DNA from: Drosophila pseudoobscura
Taxonomy: Eukaryota; Arthropoda; Insecta; Diptera; Drosophilidae
DNA length: 64,000 nt
Assembly (NCBI RefSeq): GCF_009870125.1
Contig: NC_046680.1
Span: forward strand, 11,594,001-11,658,000
Direction of reading: 5' to 3'
The notes under the pieces are model-generated. The model was given only the letters and a program-made list of their open reading frames with translations. It was not told the DNA's origin and ran no database searches. A program made the position numbers and the translations under genes. Below are positions 35,301 through 48,816 of this stretch, one piece after another. Position 1 is the stretch's first letter. Every line of letters begins with the position of its first letter.

Positions 35301-37905
35301 TCAAAGTAAACAAGCAAACACATCACACGATGCCAGCCAGGGACCAGGAGTCGAGGAGAATCGAGCAGGCAGCCAACAGCCAGCATCCAGCATCCAGGCT
35401 AGAGTCCGGGCTTTGGGTTGCATGCAGTAATCCAGGAGTTATGTGGCATTCCACATGTTTATGTCCAGTTGGACGCACCTGCCATGGGGCGTATGGCAGG
35501 GCGGCAGGAGCTCTTGTTTTGGCAGGACCCCGAATGGGGGAGGCGGGGCGCAATTTGTATGCCACTAATGCCAGGAAAACAATTGCGAAAAGTAGTTTTC
35601 CAGACCATGCACAGACACGTAACGCAGCGAAAGAAACGGAATGCTAAGTGGGGACACGGACAGGGACACGGACACGGGTCGAACAGTGGGTGCCAGCAGG
35701 AAGCGAATGGACGGCCATCCAGTACGGAAATAGACGTAAATTGTATTTAGATTCATAGTATACAAATGCGTAATGGATTCAAGTCGAGTCAAGAGCACAA
35801 GAGGGAAATTTAAATTATTGAACGGCATTGATTGATGAATCGAACGCCGGCCACAGGTTCCGCGTGGTTGTCCACTGGCCACCACCGCCGCTGTCCCAAG
35901 TGACGCAAGCTACACGAGGGGCAGCCACAGCCACTCGACTCCGCCAGGATAATCATCATTAAATCATCCGCCAACCCAGAATTATAACCATTAAGGCTAT
36001 AAATAAAGTGCCACTGGCTAAAGCAAACTGCCGCGTGCCAGACTAGACCCAGTCGGACTCGGACTCGGACTCGAACCCCGGGCAGAACTTAGGCCTGTGG
36101 GCGTGGCTGTGGGCACTTGGCAGCCCTCGCCTGTAATTACTTTGATTCGGGAAAAGTAGTAAGGAGCAATATCGAAAAATGAACCCGAAAGGAGCTCGAG
36201 CGTGGAAGGTCCGTCTGGACCGCGATTGCAAGAGCAAATTGAATTGGCACCAAAGATCGGAACAAGCTCCTCCAACCCAGTCCGTTCTAGGTCGCAGGTC
36301 TGGCAGAAAATTAATAATTATTCAGGATAATTTTCCCCACCAAGCCGCTTGTCCAGCCCCAAGCCAAGGTCCAACCCTCTGGGGTCCTGCTGACGTCACA
36401 GGCGAACGACCTTGAGTTGCCGCAGTTTCGGGATTGGAATACGGGGGAGGGGAGGGAGGAGCTGGGGAGCTGCTGGTGGGTCAGGTCAATTAGCAATTGC
36501 CTGAGTGACATTATGGCCTAAAGTGAGGGGGGACCACTTCGATTTTCACGGACGAATGCATTGGAAGCAATTACCAAATGGTTTTCTTTCCTTTGGCGCG
36601 GCTCTTGCGTGCGGCGCTGGTTGGCTGGTGGTGGGGCCTGTCTTCGGTGTGAAGAAATCTCTTCTGATGAAGATACGCGTACTATACGTAGATGTCTCCT
36701 CTGATCTATTCTGATTCTTGACGGGGTCCTAGGCGGAAGATAAATATACTACTCCTACTTGATGAAATCTCTTCGGATTCTGGAGACACTTGGAGTTACA
36801 TATTTGGCATTGCCATGGAAAGGTTCACCAAGAACTTGCAAAATTCTCTCCTCAATTGACATGCGAAACCATTTGCCTCAAGAGACGCTCTTTTGCATCC
36901 AATTAACTGAACCAACCCCATTCTGCAACTCCATATATAATCCTTTCGTCAGGGGTACATTGGCGGCTAGAATGGGCTAATACCAAATGCCATTTGCTGC
37001 AAATTAAGTCCCTCGTTCTCTCTGGTGCCACGCCATCCCGCCATCTACACCGCTAATTCTCAGTGTGTGTTGGCCATTCCGCTTTGTTGTATCTCCGCCA
37101 TTAAGTCGCTTATCTTATCAGCAGTGATTAGACACGCTTTGCCTTGATTGCCAGCCATCTGCCCGATGGTAGCAGTCGGAGGCGGCGCCTCCCCTTTGGC
37201 TCCCCCGCCCGATAGATGTTCCCCAAATTGCTTTCTTTTCCATTTAACGGAAATGGTGGCTTTTTTGGCTCGAAAGGAATTGCCAAAACCTTTCCCATGG
37301 CTCAACAGGTGCTGCCAGGCCAAAGGAAATTGAAAAGTGCCGCCCGCTCCCACCCTCCCCAAAATAAAAGCCAGGAAATGTCACCACTGCTCCTCACCCA
37401 TTTATTCAGAGCGTCAGGCTATGCGGATATGACGACAGCGAGGACTGCGAGGACTCCGAGGACGATGTCGGGGTTGCCTCATTGTGTTGTGGCTTGTGGA
37501 GCGGAGACTAAAGCGTTTGCGGATGTCGGCCGCATCAGAATGGGCGTTTGCGCTGCTTTGGAGTCTTCCTACGGCTTCTGGTCCTCCTCCCCCTCTCACG
37601 CCCAATTGTACAGCACGTTTCGGAGGTGTCAGGCGATCAAAGGTTTGCGTTTCCTTCGAACTGCTGGACGCATCTCGGACTCGATGAACTAATATTTAGA
37701 AAATAGGGTAAATTCGCCGAGCATTGCCCGCAGAGTTCGAGGGCCTTCCACTTTCGTGAGGCACTGTACTGTGCGGTTTGTCGTCTAACCAAATGAGTGG
37801 CACATGACGTAGACAGAAAATTAGGGGCTCCAAAAGGTCCCGAGCCTTGTTTCAACCACATTTGTCTCGCGCATTTCGCCGTGACTTAATTGCTGTGTGC
37901 CCTGC

Positions 37906-37929
37906 TCACACACACACACACACACACAC
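37906..37929. repeat. CA microsatellite with adjoining CT
   Basis: A (CA)n tract of about 11 units followed by CTCTCGCTCTCTCTC-type sequence. Confidence 0.93.
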
Positions 37930-38385
37930 GCTCTCGCTCTCTCTCCCTCTCTCTGGTGCTCTCTGAGCATACATGTGCTTATAAGAGAAGTCCGCACCTT
38001 TGTGGCTTTTCGACTTTTTGGTGTTCGCTGAACCTCTTTTCGTCCCTTTCATTTAGCCCTTTCCGCTTTCCGCCGCAGCCCCACCACCCCACCACCATTC
38101 CCTCCCCCTTCGGTCTTGCTGCGCTTTTATTTAAAACATTTCTTTTTTTGTCGTGTTGCTTTGTCGCATTTTAATCTGTACATAGCACGCGATTGCCTTT
38201 CCCGTTCCTCCTCCCCCTCCTCCCCCTGGGCGCCTTTTAAGGCCCTAATGTATGTGAGAGTTCCGGCAGTATTCTGGCCATAGTGTGCGTTTGTGTGCCT
38301 GTGTCTGTGTGTGCTCGCATTGTTGCTGCTTAAGCGGGATTTACATACAAATTTGGTTCCCCTTTCCTGTTGGCTCTTGCTGCTT

Positions 38386-38437
38386 CTTTCAGTCTTTCAG
38401 TGTTTCAGTGTTTTAGTGTTTCAGTGTTTCAGTGCTT
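38386..38437. repeat. TTTCAGTG tandem repeat
   Basis: Five or six imperfect 8-9 bp copies of TTTCAGTGT. Each contains a TTTCAG, i.e. a repeated splice-acceptor-like motif. Confidence 0.85.
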
Positions 38438-39726
38438 CCGACCGACGTCGACACATACTCGCACAGAAATAACCGCCAGGCTGGGCTGTTTTATTTTTAA
38501 CACACCACCAATTATAAACAATGGCCCCGTGTATATGTTCGGTTACTATTGAAGTCAGCCAAGGCGCCGGAGTGTCTCGACTTTGAGATACCCGCTAACC
38601 GGAGAAGCTTCCAGCTTTTCAGCCGGGCATTCTGTTCTCATTTCCACGATCTCTACGATCGCCAGGTATATATATTTAAAAATAAAACGCAGCACAGGCT
38701 AATTTTGGCTTGGCTCCACCTGCACTTGTGCCTTGTTTTAGCAACTATTAATTTGTTTTGCTTGTTTTGGATTTATGCAAAAATTTGAATTTCAATCTAA
38801 ATGCAAATTGTGAATGCACACAAAATATGGCATTTCTTGCTTAATTTTACCTTAAGCAAATGCATATAATTTATAAATAGAACAAAGCGCCACCGCACCA
38901 CATGGGGCATGGCACTCCCCCTCCTTTGCTGCTCCTTCGAGTCCTATTTCTGCTCACGTTTACTGCAGAATGTTTACTAATGCGGAGTGATGGGCGGGAT
39001 ATCCGATGTGCTGTGTTGAGTAACAGGGACGGCGATTCAATTATGGGCCACATATAGCATGGGAAGAGTCTCGAAAACTTTCCGTTAGAGCGGACATATC
39101 GCGGCTCAAGTGCCGTTGAAGGCAGCAATGGGATTCCGAAGATGTTGTCTCGAGGCACAGATAACACTTAGCCAAGGACAAATCAGGGGCAAGCCTCTAA
39201 AGAGGGGGAGACGAAACAAAGGCAGTGAAGGTGCGTCCAGGGCTCGGGTTCGGGCTCGGGTTCCGGTCCGCCTCATACGCATACCTACGTATGCCCATCC
39301 CCGAACAAAGGACCAAAATAAAAGGTGAACGCATAAAAAGCAGCCGAATTTGTTGCTGCGGCTGCAAATCGCTGAGGTTAACGAGCTGACAGGGGGACAA
39401 TGCGGCTGCAGCCAGCCAAGATGATGTGGAAATGATGGCACGGCTCTGACTCTGGCTCTAGCTCGGCCGCACTCTGCTTCAGGTCTGTGTCCGTGGAATG
39501 CCGTGCCTCAAAGGAAGGCAGGCTTTCCGGCGGCGGCGGGGACGGCGGCAAAGGGTAGGGGACGGGCGAGGTCACGCCCAAACAGACAGTAAAAGTCAAC
39601 GGCAGGGCGGATGTGAGTGGAGGACGGGTTGTTGGGTCATGTGTGTTGTGTTTTGGGCCTTGCTTTTGTTGTCATTTGCAGCAGCCCCCGAAAGTATGCT
39701 GTATTAAAATTTTACTGTGCCAATTG

Positions 39727-39780
39727 TGTGTGTGTGTGTGTGGGTGGGTGTGTGTGTGTGGGTGTGGGTGTGTTTGCGTG
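39727..39780. repeat. GT/GGGT microsatellite
   Basis: (GT)n interrupted by GGGTGGGTGTG units. Confidence 0.92.
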
Positions 39781-41355
39781 CGAGTTGAACAGTCACGTAG
39801 CCGGTCGACGCCTTGCTTTGAATGTTTGTGTGTGCGTTTGCGGTTATGCTGTGTAATTGTCGCTTTTGGCCTTTGACGTCAAACCCAAAACAATAATCGT
39901 TGCCACTTTGGCTTGCGGCCGGCCGGCTGATACTTTGTTGCCACAAAAACAGAGATACACAGATCCACAGACAGCCGGATGGGAAATTAAGCAATTAAAA
40001 TTATTTCAGTTACATTTTAAAATCGACTCATCATTGCTTTTGACGGGGCCCCAAGCATTTTCCTCCATCACGTAATTAATTTAAATTAAATATAGATAAA
40101 AAGCCAGGGGTAGGCATAGGTCTGGGCTCTGTCGCTCTGCCAGAAGAATATATCTATGCAGATCCGACGGCAGCTGCAGCTCGATCGGGAAGAGTGAAAA
40201 AATGTATTTCCAACTCATTTGGCTGTCTATTTTCGGCTCAATTTTCGGGGCGAAAAGTTTTAATGACCTTCATACCATCGTGTTTCCATTGCCAGCCAAA
40301 GTGACCTGCTTTGTTGGCTGGCCTGGCTTCTGGTTAGGACTGTGGCTATGCTCAAACACTTTTTAATTGCCAATTAAGAAGTTTTATTTGACGAACACTT
40401 GCCATTCCTCCCCGCTCCCTTCTCAATCTTCCCTCCTCCGGCGCACTATGGGAGATTCTCCGACTTCTTGTGGCCATCCTTAACCACTTCAAACCGAAAC
40501 AATATTTGTTGTTTCACTTCTTTTATATGCAGTTTCAATAGAAAAAGAGCGTGGGCGCGGCAATCAAATTTCAGGAGTATATTTAGAAAATATTTATATT
40601 CTATTGCATAGGGCGTGGCACGGCTGAAGAATAATTAACAATAAATTAAAACTGTTAGAAAAGGTTTTATGCAAAAAGTCTTGCCTTTCGCTAGCAAACA
40701 TCTGTTTTTGTTTGCGTAAATTGTCAAAATTTCCCATTGTGCGGCGGGACGACGAGAGGAGATTTTTGCATGCGAAAAATGCGTGGTACTTGGAGTACTT
40801 TTCGCAGTATTTGGCTGGCCAATCGATCAGCCGACAGCCGCCAAGAAACAACTAAAGAAAACCCCGCACGCGTTAACAAAATCATTTAATTTGGCCAAGA
40901 AAAGGGGGCCGAGGAGGTGGCCAAAGAGAGAGAAAGAGACTGAAAGAGAAAGCGAGAAACAGGCGCTAACAAAAATATGAGTTTTTTATGGAATGCGGGA
41001 GCCGGGCGGGGGCAGTGCTAATGGGCAGGAAGAGGGCATTGGAGCCAGCGAAAGGAACGTAACGAACATAACAAACGCAAAGCGCACACAGACACACATA
41101 CCCACACAGAAACAGGGGCATTCACACCCACAGACACAAATACAGTGGCGGAGGCTAAAAATAGAAATGCGCCTCCCGGCGGCACACCCTAAAATGGGGC
41201 AGAGACAGCGACAGCGGCAGCGGCAGCGGCAGCCCCAACGAAAGACAAGGACAAGACAAGATTACAAATGTATAAGCAGCAATTCCCAGAAGTTGCTTTC
41301 TTTCACTCCCCCTCTCTACTTTACACGCTCTTTTGGCCCTCTCAGACACACAAAG

Positions 41356-41360
<5 letters not shown>

Positions 41361-41396
<36 letters not shown>
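41361..41396. repeat. CA microsatellite
   Basis: (CA)18, among the longest dinucleotide runs in the window. Confidence 0.95.
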
Positions 41397-41399
<3 letters not shown>

Positions 41400-41526
41400 A
41401 CACTGTGGGATCAGACGCCGCGTATCAAACTGTTGATGGTTTGTTGCTTCGTTTATTTGTTGCTATATTTGGCCATTTGCTGTTGCCTCTTCCTGTGGTG
41501 CCACCTTCGCCTTGCCCCTGCCTCTG

Positions 41527-41538
41527 CCCCCCCCCCCC
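41527..41538. repeat. C12 homopolymer
   Basis: Twelve consecutive C residues. Confidence 0.95.
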
Positions 41539-44500
41539 TTTGGCTCCCTCTGCTCGGCTGCTTGGTTGCTCTTATTGCCATTGTTAGTTTGATACCCTTG
41601 AAGGGGCCTACGAGAACGATTGATCCGAAAGCAAATCTTTATGGGAAAAATGTTGTTGTTTCTGGAGATTAGTAACTATTTGTGTAACTATTTGATCAAA
41701 TGGTGCCAGCATTTTATTCTGGCATTCATACTCCATTCAAAGGATATTAAAATCTTCGCCACCTGAATGCCTGAAGACTTTCTTTTGTCGCACGGGCCCC
41801 AGACGTGCCCAACCACACTGCAGCCTCCCAACTCTCCCCCGAAGCGTGTGGCAGAAGCTAATTAATATTTACACCCAGAGAAACACGCTGTCGATGGGAT
41901 TTGGCCAATCTAAGTGCCATCCGACAGGTCAGGGATGGAGGCCTTGCTCTCCTATGCCTATGCCTTGCTATGTTCATGCAGAGAATGACGAATGTCGAAG
42001 ATATTCCCAAGAAGAGTTCACTATTCCCGTAGTTCAACACCGCGTATACTTGATGAAAAGTCATGCTCCTTCAACACGGCGTTTTCTTGGTATTTATTCA
42101 GAGTGATTAAGCCCGATTTTGATTAAATCTGCTACCATCATCAGACATATGCTTTCCTCATAAAATACTGAGCCTCAAAACTGCTGACTGGCCTCGAAAA
42201 TGAACAGGAAAAACACAAAACCGGGGCATAAATGAGCCATAAACTATGCGGAATTGGGCGAGGAGGGAGCCTGCGCAGGGCCCCAATGCCGCAGTGCCGC
42301 TGAGTTATGGGAGATTTTCAATGTTCCCCAACAATATGCAAACTGCTGGGGTCACTGGCGGCGATAGAGGAGGGGGGAGATGGGAGTGGCCGAGCCATTT
42401 GCATATAAAGGGGGAAGTGTGTGACCAAGTGATTATGTGGTGGCTGCTCACCAAAGCGGTGAAAACATTAGCGGGTAATGAGACGGGACGGTAGTATTTA
42501 GGGAACTATTTCTGAGCCCGCGAGACATTCGGATAATTGGATACCCATTTGGTCTCAGTCTCAATGCCGTTCGGATACCCAACACCCTTGCCATGGGGCA
42601 GTGCTGGCCAGGACTCTGATTCTCCGGCGTCACTTCAGACGACAACATTTTTGGGCCTGATTTTGTGGCATAACTGAAAGGTTTTCCATGTCCCAGGCTC
42701 CAGGGCCCATCGCGGCCATGTGTGTGCGTGTGATTTATCCACATTGGATATGAAGTGGCAGGAAAACATGGAGGAGCACTGGCAATTAGCTTGCACGCAG
42801 CAGTCGAAAAACATTTTGGCAGAGTGAACGAGCGACATGGAATAGGCAGGCTCCTTATTAAATTACAATACTCGTAAATGCGACGCACAAGTAGAATGAA
42901 GTATGTCCGGAGGGGCACCTCTCGTCCTGCCCGTCCTCCCTGTTCTCGACGATTGTATTTTTTACGCCCTGCTAAGCAAAAGACAAAACAAGGAACAGCA
43001 TCAAAATTGCGAAAAAATAATACACTCAAGTCCAACCTGAGGCGACTTCAGTTCCCAGCCCCCGCCCCCGCGCCCTCGCTCTTGCCCAATGAGTGGGTGT
43101 GGGAGAAGAACAACAGCAGCAAAAATAAAAAATATGTTAAATTAATTGAAACAAAAAACAAAACACATGAAAGCAAACAGCATACATCCATCATACATCC
43201 CAAAAGGAAGAGCAGTCCTAAAATAATAGAAAGCCAAAACGGAACACTTTGTATCGCATATTACTTTAACATTTCGGCATGAAATTTAATCAAAACCTCA
43301 TTACAGGAGGCCTGAGAGAGATAGATGTAAACAGTGGGAGAGAGAGCGAGAGAGAGACAGGACAAGTGGGTTGAAAATAATGAGGGGAGTGTGGATCAGA
43401 AGCACCTCAATTTGTTGTTTTTACTGTCCTGTCAGGTCTTTTCCATTCAAGAAGCTTGACAAAAATTGAATTCATTTTTGATGAGGGGCCAAACGCATAC
43501 AATAGATACAAAGAAGCGGAAAGAGAGAGCGAGAGAGAGAGAGAAGGAGAAGGAGACAAATGTGTCAAAGGCACTTTTTCCACATTTATTTATTCTTCTT
43601 CTTCTTTGGGCATAATTTGGGTCCGAAAAGTGAAATTTTCAGTCCCGACAAATTGCCAGGTTCCTGTCTAGGCTGATGAGATGTGTCCCTGAAATGGTGA
43701 TGAACTGTGGCGTGCGAAGGGGAGGCGCAAAATGGCAGGGCCCATCAATTTTGGTAGTTGTCATATATGAATTTGCCCAGCCTTTTATTTTCTTTGCCTT
43801 TGCCTTTGTTTTATGCGTTGCTCTTTGCTATTTACGGCTGAAATATGCATGGTACCAGGGATATCCATCTCTCTCTCTCTCTCTCTAAAGACGCGAGTTT
43901 AATGTCCCAAGGAGTCCCCTGCCCCTGCCTCTCCCTGTCCCTCTTTCACACACTAGGTATCTATGTTTGAGGCGCTACCGCTGTCCCTATCTCTGTCTTG
44001 CTCCTTGGATGCTGATGCTCCTGTTTATGTGCGCCACATAAAACTATCAATTTATTGCTGCAAAATCGTTGCGCGCTGTTTCCTTTGGCTGCTGCTTCCT
44101 GCAAAGCGACGCCGCCCTCACACGCACACACACACACACATAGAGAGAGACACAGATACTCGCCATGCATACCATTGCACACTGCATTTTGGTATCTTTT
44201 TCGTGGGTTTTGTTATTATTGTTGGCAGCATTTTAGGCGCCATCATGACGAGACAACAGGCGTTTGCAGCTCTCCTTTTCACTGCTCCTCCTCCTCCTCC
44301 ACCGTCGCCTCCTCTACTCTGCTCTGTGTATGGTGTGGTGGTGTGGGTGGCACAAAAGGTTTTCTCCCTTCTCGAACTTTGCTACAAGTTCGTGTGCGAC
44401 TTATTTTTCGCCACGAACTTTGTGCTCTGGTCTGCTGCTGCATTACGTATACGCCATGTCTGTCGCATGACAAAAATAGCATCGGCTGCCACATTTTGGC

Positions 44501-46384
44501 TGAAGCTGGAGCTTAAACCGAAGCCAAAGCCAAAGCCAAAGCCGAGCGCCACCCATGGGACCGACCACAATTCACAGCTTTAGCAGCTCCTTGGCAACAG
44601 AAAAATCCTTTTTATGCTTTTGATTTTTTGACACTTTACTGGCTCATGTTGTTCTTGCTGTTATTTGCCAGTTCCTCTGGTTCCTCTGGCTCTTCTGGCC
44701 TTGCTGGCTGTTCTTGTGGCTTGTTTGGTTGTGTCTCCGAGTGTCTTAGTGTCGACACGCGTTGATTTTGTTAGAAGAGTTCAAGTTTTTGGTACAGTTG
44801 CCTCTCTCCCGCCCCCCGTCCCTCAAGAGTATGCAATTTGCATACTCGTATGTGTGCATGCACTCGATGCACTCGAATGTCATAAGAAGTTACCGAAATC
44901 TCCATTTTCTGTTGGCAGAGACATGTGATTATGCCCGACACTTGACTACCCTATTACCAGCGTTGAGGATAGGACCTTATACTCGTATGTGTGCCTTGAA
45001 TTTCCGCTTTAAAAATGGCAGGGTTTCACCATCATTCAGCTGCAGCTTGGAGCTTGTCCAGCAAATACAGTCGGACATCAAATTGAGGCAATTGTCGAAA
45101 CAGGGCCACAACGACGTGTGACGTGTGCCTAGCTCTTGATGGACAGTTTCAGTGCTCCCCGTAGCCGGTGGTTGGGCGTCCTCCGTTCCAATTTCTATCG
45201 TGACTTGCCTGATTTGGCATGGCCCTCAGAAACTATGCCATTCACCCCCGAGCCACTGCTGGGACGCTTATTTCAATTTATTGCAACAACGATAAGCGGC
45301 ACCCGCACCCACCCACCCGCCCATTCGCCCAGTCGCCCAGTCGAAGGAGAGCGCAGCGAAACTAGCAAACAAGCGCAAAAATCAATTTAAAGTTCAATAG
45401 CCTCAGTCGCTTGCTAACTGACTGCCCTGAGCCTCACCCTGAGCGGGTGAGTGGGTGACTGGGTGACTGGGGGGATTGGGCGGTTGCCTGGAACAGGCCC
45501 CGTGGCTGTGACTGTGGCTGTGGCTGTGGCTCAGACTTGGCTGAGTTGGCTCCAAAAAAAGAAGGGCGCCAACAGCAACAGCAGCAGCAGCTAGCGATGC
45601 AACCATATTCATTCGAACCTTTCAACGAATGTTGCAACAATTTGCGAGTTATTTGTGTGTGAAATTAAGTTCAAAGTACAAATTGTGGGGCTGACAAGAG
45701 ACAACACAGTAATGATAGTGGCCCGAGGGAAGCCGAATCGGAATCTGGATCTGAATAAGTTGCAGAGTTTGTAGCACCCCAGAGAAGAGACCGCAAATAT
45801 CATGGGGCAAGTGGCGGGGCAAGGGTTGGCGCAATGGCAAATCAAACGTGCCCAAGTGCCTATTGATGCAATTATGAGGGGCACAACGAAGTTGATAAAT
45901 GGCAATCGGCATGAGCGCCACCGGCGGCGACACTGTCAACGCCATTCAACATTCAACATTCAACACTCAACGTTCTCCATTTCCAATCATCATCATCAGC
46001 GTAGGCGTCGCCGTCTCTGGGATCTCTGGCTGCCTCCGCCCAGGTCCTGTTGGGGGCGAAGGCGAGAACAGGGGTGGTGGCTCTTCAAATGCAAATGACT
46101 CTTTGGCACGCCACGCAGCTGGAGACACCCGGCAGACAGTGTTCGACAATGTAGCTAACGAAGCGCACCTGACAGCCCCCAGGAACCCTCAATTGATCTC
46201 CTGCTGACAGACGGGCAGGCAGCATTGGGCGTGGGTGCAGCCGGAGACAGAGTCGGGCCAAGGATTGGTGTGGTGGTGGCAGTGGCACGAAAGCAGAGAC
46301 AAACAGTTGAGTGTCAAGTTGCTTATGAGCTTTTTATCTCGCCCTAATGCTGTGGCAGGTGATTCAGCAGAAATATGAAACTGC

Positions 46385-46452
46385 AACCGCAAATGTAACA
46401 ACAGCCACAGACACAGCCGCAGACACACCCACAGACACAGCCACAGACACAT
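46385..46452. repeat. CAGACACAGCC imperfect tandem repeat
   Basis: Repeated ACAGCCACAGACACAGCCGCAGACACA-like units of 12 and 6 bp, in variants. Frames read through it as cysteine/leucine/tryptophan-rich on the minus strand. Confidence 0.8.
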
Positions 46453-46886
46453 TGGCACAGGAGGACCAGTGTTGAAGGGGCAGCAGGTGCACCTATGGCT
46501 TTGGTGGCTAATGAATGGGCGCGTGTGAATATTGCAGAGGTGCCGGGCCGGGTCGAAGTCCCCAAAAACTTTCTGTGGCAATCTTTAAAGATCCAGCCCT
46601 GACGGGGCTATAACTTGTTAAGACTTCCATTGATTGCCAACTGAAGTTTTATTCAATGAATTCTCCACCTCTCCACAGAAGCCAAAATGCAAAAATACAA
46701 ACTGCCAAACAAATGGGTAACAAAAAAGCAAAACAGAACAGAAAAGAACAGCGCAATTTTCCGAGCACCTAAAAATAGCGCACAGGAAAGTTGCAAGAGC
46801 AAAACGAGCAAGGAAAAATCGGAAATGGGGAAGAGAGGAAAACCTATACGGGCAACTTCAACAAATCTCAATACACAAACATGCAG

Positions 46887-46890
<4 letters not shown>

Positions 46891-46920
<30 letters not shown>
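46891..46920. repeat. (GT)15 microsatellite
   Basis: Fifteen uninterrupted GT units. Confidence 0.95.
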
Positions 46921-46923
<3 letters not shown>

Positions 46924-47631
46924 CCGGAGGCGCCAACATGTCCTACAAGTGATTTATTTTTATGTATTTGTTGGTGGAGAGGAGAAAAAGTAAGCGGGAG
47001 AAGGTCGCGGAGAGAGAGAGGAGAGGGAGCAGAAAGCGTGGAATGCCACAAAAAATAAAGTTTGTGTTGTTTTTGTTGCCTCTGCTGCTGCTAGTGCTCT
47101 CTATTTCTATTTCTATATCGCTCTTTCTCTATCTCTCCCTTTCTACGGCTGTCGTTGTCGCTGTCGCTGTCGCTGTCTTTGCCCAAGTCCAGCCACAGAA
47201 AGCAGTAAAGTAGCAAACGTGCAACGATTTATAACAGAAAAAACCTTCTAAGCGGCTGCGACTGCTCTGCCAGGACGTTGCACAGACAAACAAATGGGGC
47301 TGCGGCTGGGGCAACATCAGAGAGGAAAGCAAATAAAGGTAGCATACTTTTATGCGCCTGGCTGGCAGGCACAGGACCTGGGAATACGAGTAGCAGGTAG
47401 TAGTCGTGCAAGTTGCAACATTTAGACGCAAATCATGGCAGACATTAGCGTGCGCAAAAGTTTTTCACTGAGCGATTTATGGGAAAAGTTGTCCGCTTCC
47501 TCTGTTCTCTCTATCCACTATCCACCATCCAGTGTACTCTGTCCTCTGCCTGGGTGCACAACAACAACTATTTGGACTGACTGTGCAACCCGTGTCATGT
47601 GTCCCTCTTTCTGTTCTTGTTTATGTTGCAG

Positions 47632-47792
47632 AGTGTCCCACCGCCATGGATGGCATGGAGCGATTCGCCTGCCCCGTACCCGACCGGCAGGGACGGTACC
47701 GCTGCATAGACGATCATGTGCTGTGCGACGGCTTCATCGATTGCCCCGACGGCGAGGATGAGGACCGAAGATCCTGCATGTTCTACAAGACG
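47632..47792 (+). CDS. jeb: Jelly belly, coding exon 2 (LDLa domain)
   Basis: Encodes the rest of codon 503 and residues 504-556, the LDL-receptor class A module, the only folded domain in the protein. Six cysteines at 504, 516, 527, 534, 540 and 551 have the class A order, with the diagnostic CDGFIDCPDGEDED calcium-binding stretch. In Jeb this module and the tail are needed for signalling through Alk. The acceptor is TTTATGTTGCAG|AG; the donor is ACG|GTAAGT, phase 0. The module is a little longer than usual between cysteines 1 and 3. If intron 2 were retained, the frame would continue 14 codons and stop at 47835-47837. Confidence 0.95.
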
Positions 47793-47888
47793 GTAAGTGT
47801 GGAAGCCGGAGACGGATCCTCGTTTAGAAGCCCGTAGATAATCCAAGGTAATAATGCTTCGATTTGGTATTTGCTTATTTCTTTGCAG
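47793..47888 (+). other. jeb: Short jeb intron 2 (96 bp)
   Basis: GTAAGT to TTTCTTTGCAG, the usual size of short Drosophila introns. It contains an in-frame stop, so retention would replace the last 19 residues. Confidence 0.92.
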
Positions 47889-47948
47889 ACGAAGGCTCAT
47901 TTGGACGTGTTAGCGGATGCATTACTGCGATGGGCGCGAGGGCGTTAG
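47889..47948 (+). CDS. jeb: Jelly belly, last coding exon
   Basis: Nineteen codons and TAG encode the tail TKAHLDVLADALLRWARGR after the LDLa module, residues 557-575. It is a short amphipathic, basic-ended helix-like tail that I recall as strongly conserved among fly Jeb proteins. The phase-0 join with exon 2 gives FYKT-TKAH with no frame conflict. Confidence 0.93.
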   Translation, partial: TKAHLDVLADALLRWARGR

Positions 47949-48317
47949 GCTCCATCCCCCGCCTCCACCCTCCCCCTCCCCCTCCCGCTCACGCAAACAC
48001 TTCTTAGAGACACAGATACACAAACTGGATACAAAATACACCTAGAAAACCGACGTTAATCATAAATGACTTACAACTAGTTTTAAACATTTCCAAATCG
48101 ATGAAAGCCCCCGTTTTGTTTAAGCCCCAAGACACACACACAACCCCAACCAACCCGCCTGCCCCCTGAAGAGAGCAGGTTCACCCATAGACCCGTAGAC
48201 CCGCCATAGACCTCAAATCACAGCAAAATACGAAAGAATGAACTTGCTGCCTGTAAAAAGCCTGCACGGATTTCCAAGTAAAGTATAAACCATGAGGAAA
48301 ACTAAGCAAAACAAATG

Positions 48318-48390
48318 AAACGAAGCGAATCGAAACGAATCGAATCGAATCGAGACGAGTTGATTCGAGTCGAGTCGAGTCGAGTCGACG
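48318..48390. repeat. GAATC/GAGTC pentamer array in jeb 3' UTR
   Basis: CGAATCGAATCGAATCG passes into GATTCGAGTCGAGTCGAGTC. The two halves are partly complementary (GAATC with GATTC), so the RNA could fold on itself. Confidence 0.85.
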
Positions 48391-48706
48391 ATTATGCATA
48401 AGGAAAAGGTATGATTATTATAACACTATTATTATTAATTATCAACTAAAAGGAAAAGCAAAAACGAAGCGAAAACGAAAACGAAAAAAAGAACAGTGGA
48501 ACGAAGGCAGAATCCAAGCGGCAGAATCCTAAGCGCTTAATTAGAATTCAACCAAAAAGATAAAAACATAAAAAGAAGACTTTTTTCATTATTTTGAATT
48601 TGTTTCGCGAGAGCAAAAACGAAAAACAAAAACAGAAAGAAAAGAAGAGATAAGAAAAAGCAAAAGCAAAATCAGAATCAGGCCTACCTATTTTTAGTAC
48701 ATATTA

Positions 48707-48816
48707 AATAAATATATTATAAATATATCTAACTATATAAATATATTTCGTGTAAATTATTTAATTATATGTGTATTAAAGATTAAATGATGTTAAATAA
48801 ACAGCAAGAAAATAAA
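48707..48816 (+). terminator. jeb: Proximal poly(A) signals of jeb
   Basis: AATAAA occurs at 48707, 48796 and 48811, 0.76-0.87 kb after the stop codon, in AT-rich sequence. They are the likely end of the short 3' UTR form. Confidence 0.5.

Larger units (their letters stand above)
24267..47631 (+). other. jeb: Large jeb intron 1 (23.4 kb)
   Basis: Donor GTGAGT at 24267 and acceptor TTTATGTTGCAG at 47631 bound the intron; it is phase 1. I found no nested gene on either strand. It is rich in microsatellites and minisatellites, listed separately. Being the largest intron of a gene with complex mesodermal and neural expression, it probably contains enhancers; one candidate is the Tinman-site cluster at 26110-27071. 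Frames of 100-206 residues inside it are repeat-driven (CA, CT, CTG or PQ-rich) and lack start or splice support. Confidence 0.88.
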
